From Bdellovibrionales bacterium (lineage in GTDB: Bacteria; Bdellovibrionota; Bacteriovoracia; Bacteriovoracales; Bacteriovoracaceae), in the NCBI GenBank assembly GCA_005791855.1, contig SXUH01000362.1, positions 1-13,745 of the forward strand: DNA of 13,745 nt, read 5' to 3'. Under the pieces are notes generated by a model. It did no database searches and was not told where the DNA came from. It was given only the letters and a program-made list of their open reading frames with translations. The position numbers and the translations under genes are program-made. Positions 12,801-13,745 of this stretch are shown here, piece after piece; the first letter of the stretch is position 1, and each line of letters begins with the position of its first letter.

Positions 12801-13745
12801 CCGGTGATCACCGTCGAGCACACCTTCAAGAACATGAACAGGCCCGTGAAGTGGGTCCGCTGGATCCTCCGGGGCCTCTTCCACGAGAAGGAGCTCACCG
12901 AGATCCAGGCGGTGGGCTTCGACGTCACCGAGTCCAAGACCATCTCCGACGAGCTCCGCGAGAAGGAGCGGATCTTCGGAAGCATCCTGAGCTTCAACTC
13001 CGACTTCCTCTTCGTCTACCGGGTCGTCGACCGGAAGACCTTCGAGCTCGAGTCGTTGAACCGGAGCGCGGAGTCGAGCTACGTCAACGCCAACAACGCC
13101 TTCGTGGGCCGCGAGCTCAAGGACTTCGTCGACCCGGACAAGTACCACAAGATCCTGAACTGCTTCCAGAAGTGCCTCGACACCCTGAAGCCGCAGGTCT
13201 ACGAAGAGACCGTCGAGCTCCCCGCCGGGGCGAAGAGCTACCAGACCACCCTCGTCCCGATCCTGGACGACAAGGGCCAGGTGGAGAAGGTCGCCTCCGT
13301 GAGCCGGGACATCTCCAAGTTCAAGCAGGTGGAGAGCGCGCTCCGGGAAGAGAAGAAGCTCGCCGATTCGGCCAGCCAGTCCAAGAGCGACTTCCTCGCG
13401 TCCATGAGCCACGAGCTCCGGACTCCGCTCAACGTCATCCTCGGCATGTCCGAGCTCCTCGGGACGACCAGGCTCGACGCCGACCAGGCCCGCTACTCCG
13501 AGAGCATCAAGAAGTCCGGGAAGATGCTCCTCTCCCTCATCGAGGACGTGCTGGACCTCTCGAAGATCGAATCCGGCAAGATCACCTTCGAGCGCAGGCC
13601 CTTCTCGCTCAAGCATCTGTGTCAGGAGATCTCCACCGCCTTCGTCGTCCAGGCCACCAGCAAGGGGCTGGACTTCGCCGTCGACTGCGAGGTCAGCGAC
13701 AGCCACCGGCTCATCTGCGACGAGAACCGGATCCTGCAGATCCTC
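9702..13745 (+). CDS. CheB-CheR-PAS histidine kinase fusion (3' end outside window)
   Basis: At least 1348 residues are open to the window edge. Start: ATG 9702 with GGATGA upstream. The order is CheB methylesterase domain (about 8-195; Ser16 in GASAGG, His43 in QHL, Asp135 in GTGSDG, so the triad is complete) and CheR methyltransferase (about 205-466; SAM loop AGCASGEEP at 307-315, [20 protein letters not shown]). Then come a PAS-like segment (about 507-620), a heptad coiled coil (630-713), four further PAS-like domains (about 722-830, 838-960, 965-1075, 1091-1205), and a HisKA domain with His1237 in SHELRTPLN. The window ends at DENRILQIL, just before the ATPase N box, so an HATPase and perhaps receiver domains should follow. 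There are no membrane spans and no CheB receiver domain, as is usual in this fusion class. It should be a cytoplasmic sensor kinase, whose methylation modules may act on itself or on receptors. No che operon is nearby. The first 65 codons are AT-rich. Confidence 0.93.
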   Translation, partial: MSENTEEMWVIGIGASAGGLEALSQFVLELPEKFPASIIIAQHLAPHAKSMMVELLSRKSNLQVTQAVNGLSLTPNSVIIIPPNFDLTIREGKVRLTQAGEETRPKPSIDTFFESLANEYSTKAIAVVLSGTGSDGSEGVIKIKEVGGVALAQDAVSAKYDGMPKAAAQTGIIDYIGTPSEIAQKVAGIILNDEPVRGPEPLGHPDEFDKILRYLKATKHMDFTLYKPNTLRRRLDKRMRQVGLHDMDAYRKMLESNNEEANSLVQEMLISVTSFFRDADAFASAQKLLAKILEAKRDGDELRIWVAGCASGEEPYSIGMILLELLEESRKRVDFKIFASDLDHEAIQFARIGIYRRVEVEASVAPALISKHFIMKESTAEVKKHLREKIVFARQDMIHHPPFVKIDLISCRNVLIYFKAELQHKVFDIFYYALNPGGHLFLGKSEHVPQGSTGFKVIDKTHKIYQKTGHTTNLSPVHVPTRSQATNIPVKIIKKEPAPLEASVLKDLLQSYELSAVLVDGEGAISQVFGDVSDFLSLNPGVADFKIANLLTKSIGSEVHLLLRKASKDGRLIRGRTHLIDTKTGKKSLTIQAKPFDSENLKSMYLISFELSKATEEHRIDVPAQTGENNELIVRLMELEQELSASKENLQAVVEELSVSNEELQSVNEELSSTNEEMQASNEELETTNEELQSTNEELTTLNEELNVKSHELRLSNSSLENIQASIGSPLVVVDSRLRVIRYNQLATKIFSLTINHIGKQITRISCNAEIPDFEDLLNRTISSGEPSQVIVEADRHFYQFQVHPCRDDMNKIIGAILIFFDNTEIIATEAKLKVSQSRVRSIIDGSPALIALKDALGKYLTVNRAFIKFFGLKEEEILGRTDREIFPDTIATQFRDYDLEVLLKKTSTENQERIAWGGATTIFLGSRFPLFDQENGKNPYALGIVLFDVTKQVLAQENLEASEVRYRALIEDQAVFVTRFQSDGVLTFVNNAFANFFGGTPESDTGKTFYSFVDSDKKAQIQKEIASINVSHPVITVEHTFKNMNRPVKWVRWILRGLFHEKELTEIQAVGFDVTESKTISDELREKERIFGSILSFNSDFLFVYRVVDRKTFELESLNRSAESSYVNANNAFVGRELKDFVDPDKYHKILNCFQKCLDTLKPQVYEETVELPAGAKSYQTTLVPILDDKGQVEKVASVSRDISKFKQVESALREEKKLADSASQSKSDFLASMSHELRTPLNVILGMSELLGTTRLDADQARYSESIKKSGKMLLSLIEDVLDLSKIESGKITFERRPFSLKHLCQEISTAFVVQATSKGLDFAVDCEVSDSHRLICDENRILQIL
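11682..11828 (+). repeat. Seven NEE heptads encoding the kinase coiled coil
   Basis: Asn-Glu-Glu recurs every 7 residues at 661, 668, 675, 682, 689, 696 and 703, producing a 21-nt repeat of AACGA(A/G)GAG in the DNA. This dense coiled coil between the CheR/PAS part and the later PAS domains is a known hallmark of CheB/CheR-PAS fusions. It probably transmits signal between dimer partners. Confidence 0.85.

Noticed and set aside
9930..13706. A 1258-residue open frame on the minus strand opposite the kinase gene
   Set aside because: It is antisense to a protein with clear CheB, CheR, PAS and HisKA motifs. It is made of Glu, Asp, Leu, Val and Gly runs expected from complementing GC-rich codons, and has no start signal or domain.

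Overview
The window looks like chromosomal DNA from a GC-rich member of the Bdellovibrionota (Bdellovibrio-like predators or relatives). This placement is an inference. It rests on the number of small secreted proteins of unknown function, a cysteine-periodic secreted repeat protein, a large signal-peptide protein of a type I associate with Bdellovibrio-like genomes, and an HNH nuclease tail of the style common there. No rRNA, tRNA, CRISPR array, insertion sequence or phage gene was seen. Coding is dense, with strong G/C preference at third codon positions.

Layout. (1) 1-1244: the 3' end of an HNH endonuclease gene meets, stop to stop, a minus-strand gene for a secreted protein made of six exact 29-residue C-X11-C repeats. 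A parvulin prolyl isomerase (ppiC) lies upstream on the same strand. (2) 1432-2376: two small plus-strand genes for secreted proteins, separated by an intrinsic terminator. (3) 2387-4555, minus strand: a large secreted protein that appears split by one in-frame TAA into a 369-residue part with a signal peptide and a 341-residue part without one. (4) 4655-7186, minus strand: a probable two-gene operon of a phytanoyl-CoA-dioxygenase-like enzyme followed by a CPA2 monovalent cation/proton antiporter. Its promoter is back to back with that of a plus-strand HAD-like phosphatase gene. The two -35 boxes share a short inverted repeat. (5) 7810-9445: a small lipoprotein, an NlpC/P60 peptidase gene broken by a 14-bp near-duplication, a 34-residue one-pass membrane peptide and a 99-residue unknown protein. 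(6) 9702 to the window end: a very large soluble CheB-CheR-PAS-histidine kinase fusion whose 3' end lies outside the window.

How they fit together. The cell-surface theme is strong: exported repeat protein, exported unknowns, lipoprotein, NlpC/P60 wall peptidase and antiporter. The only clear signalling gene is the CheB/CheR hybrid kinase. Its first ~195 bases and the upstream spacer are AT-rich (about 42% GC in the coding part by hand count), while the rest of the gene is GC-rich, so this gene may be a mosaic.

The points most worth a second look are the 29-residue cysteine solenoid, the single TAA between the two large secreted ORFs, the 14-bp duplication that disables (or switches) the NlpC/P60 gene, the compositional junction inside the CheB domain, and the palindrome shared by the divergent promoters at 7231-7241. 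I did not find a defence island or an obvious new multi-gene system.
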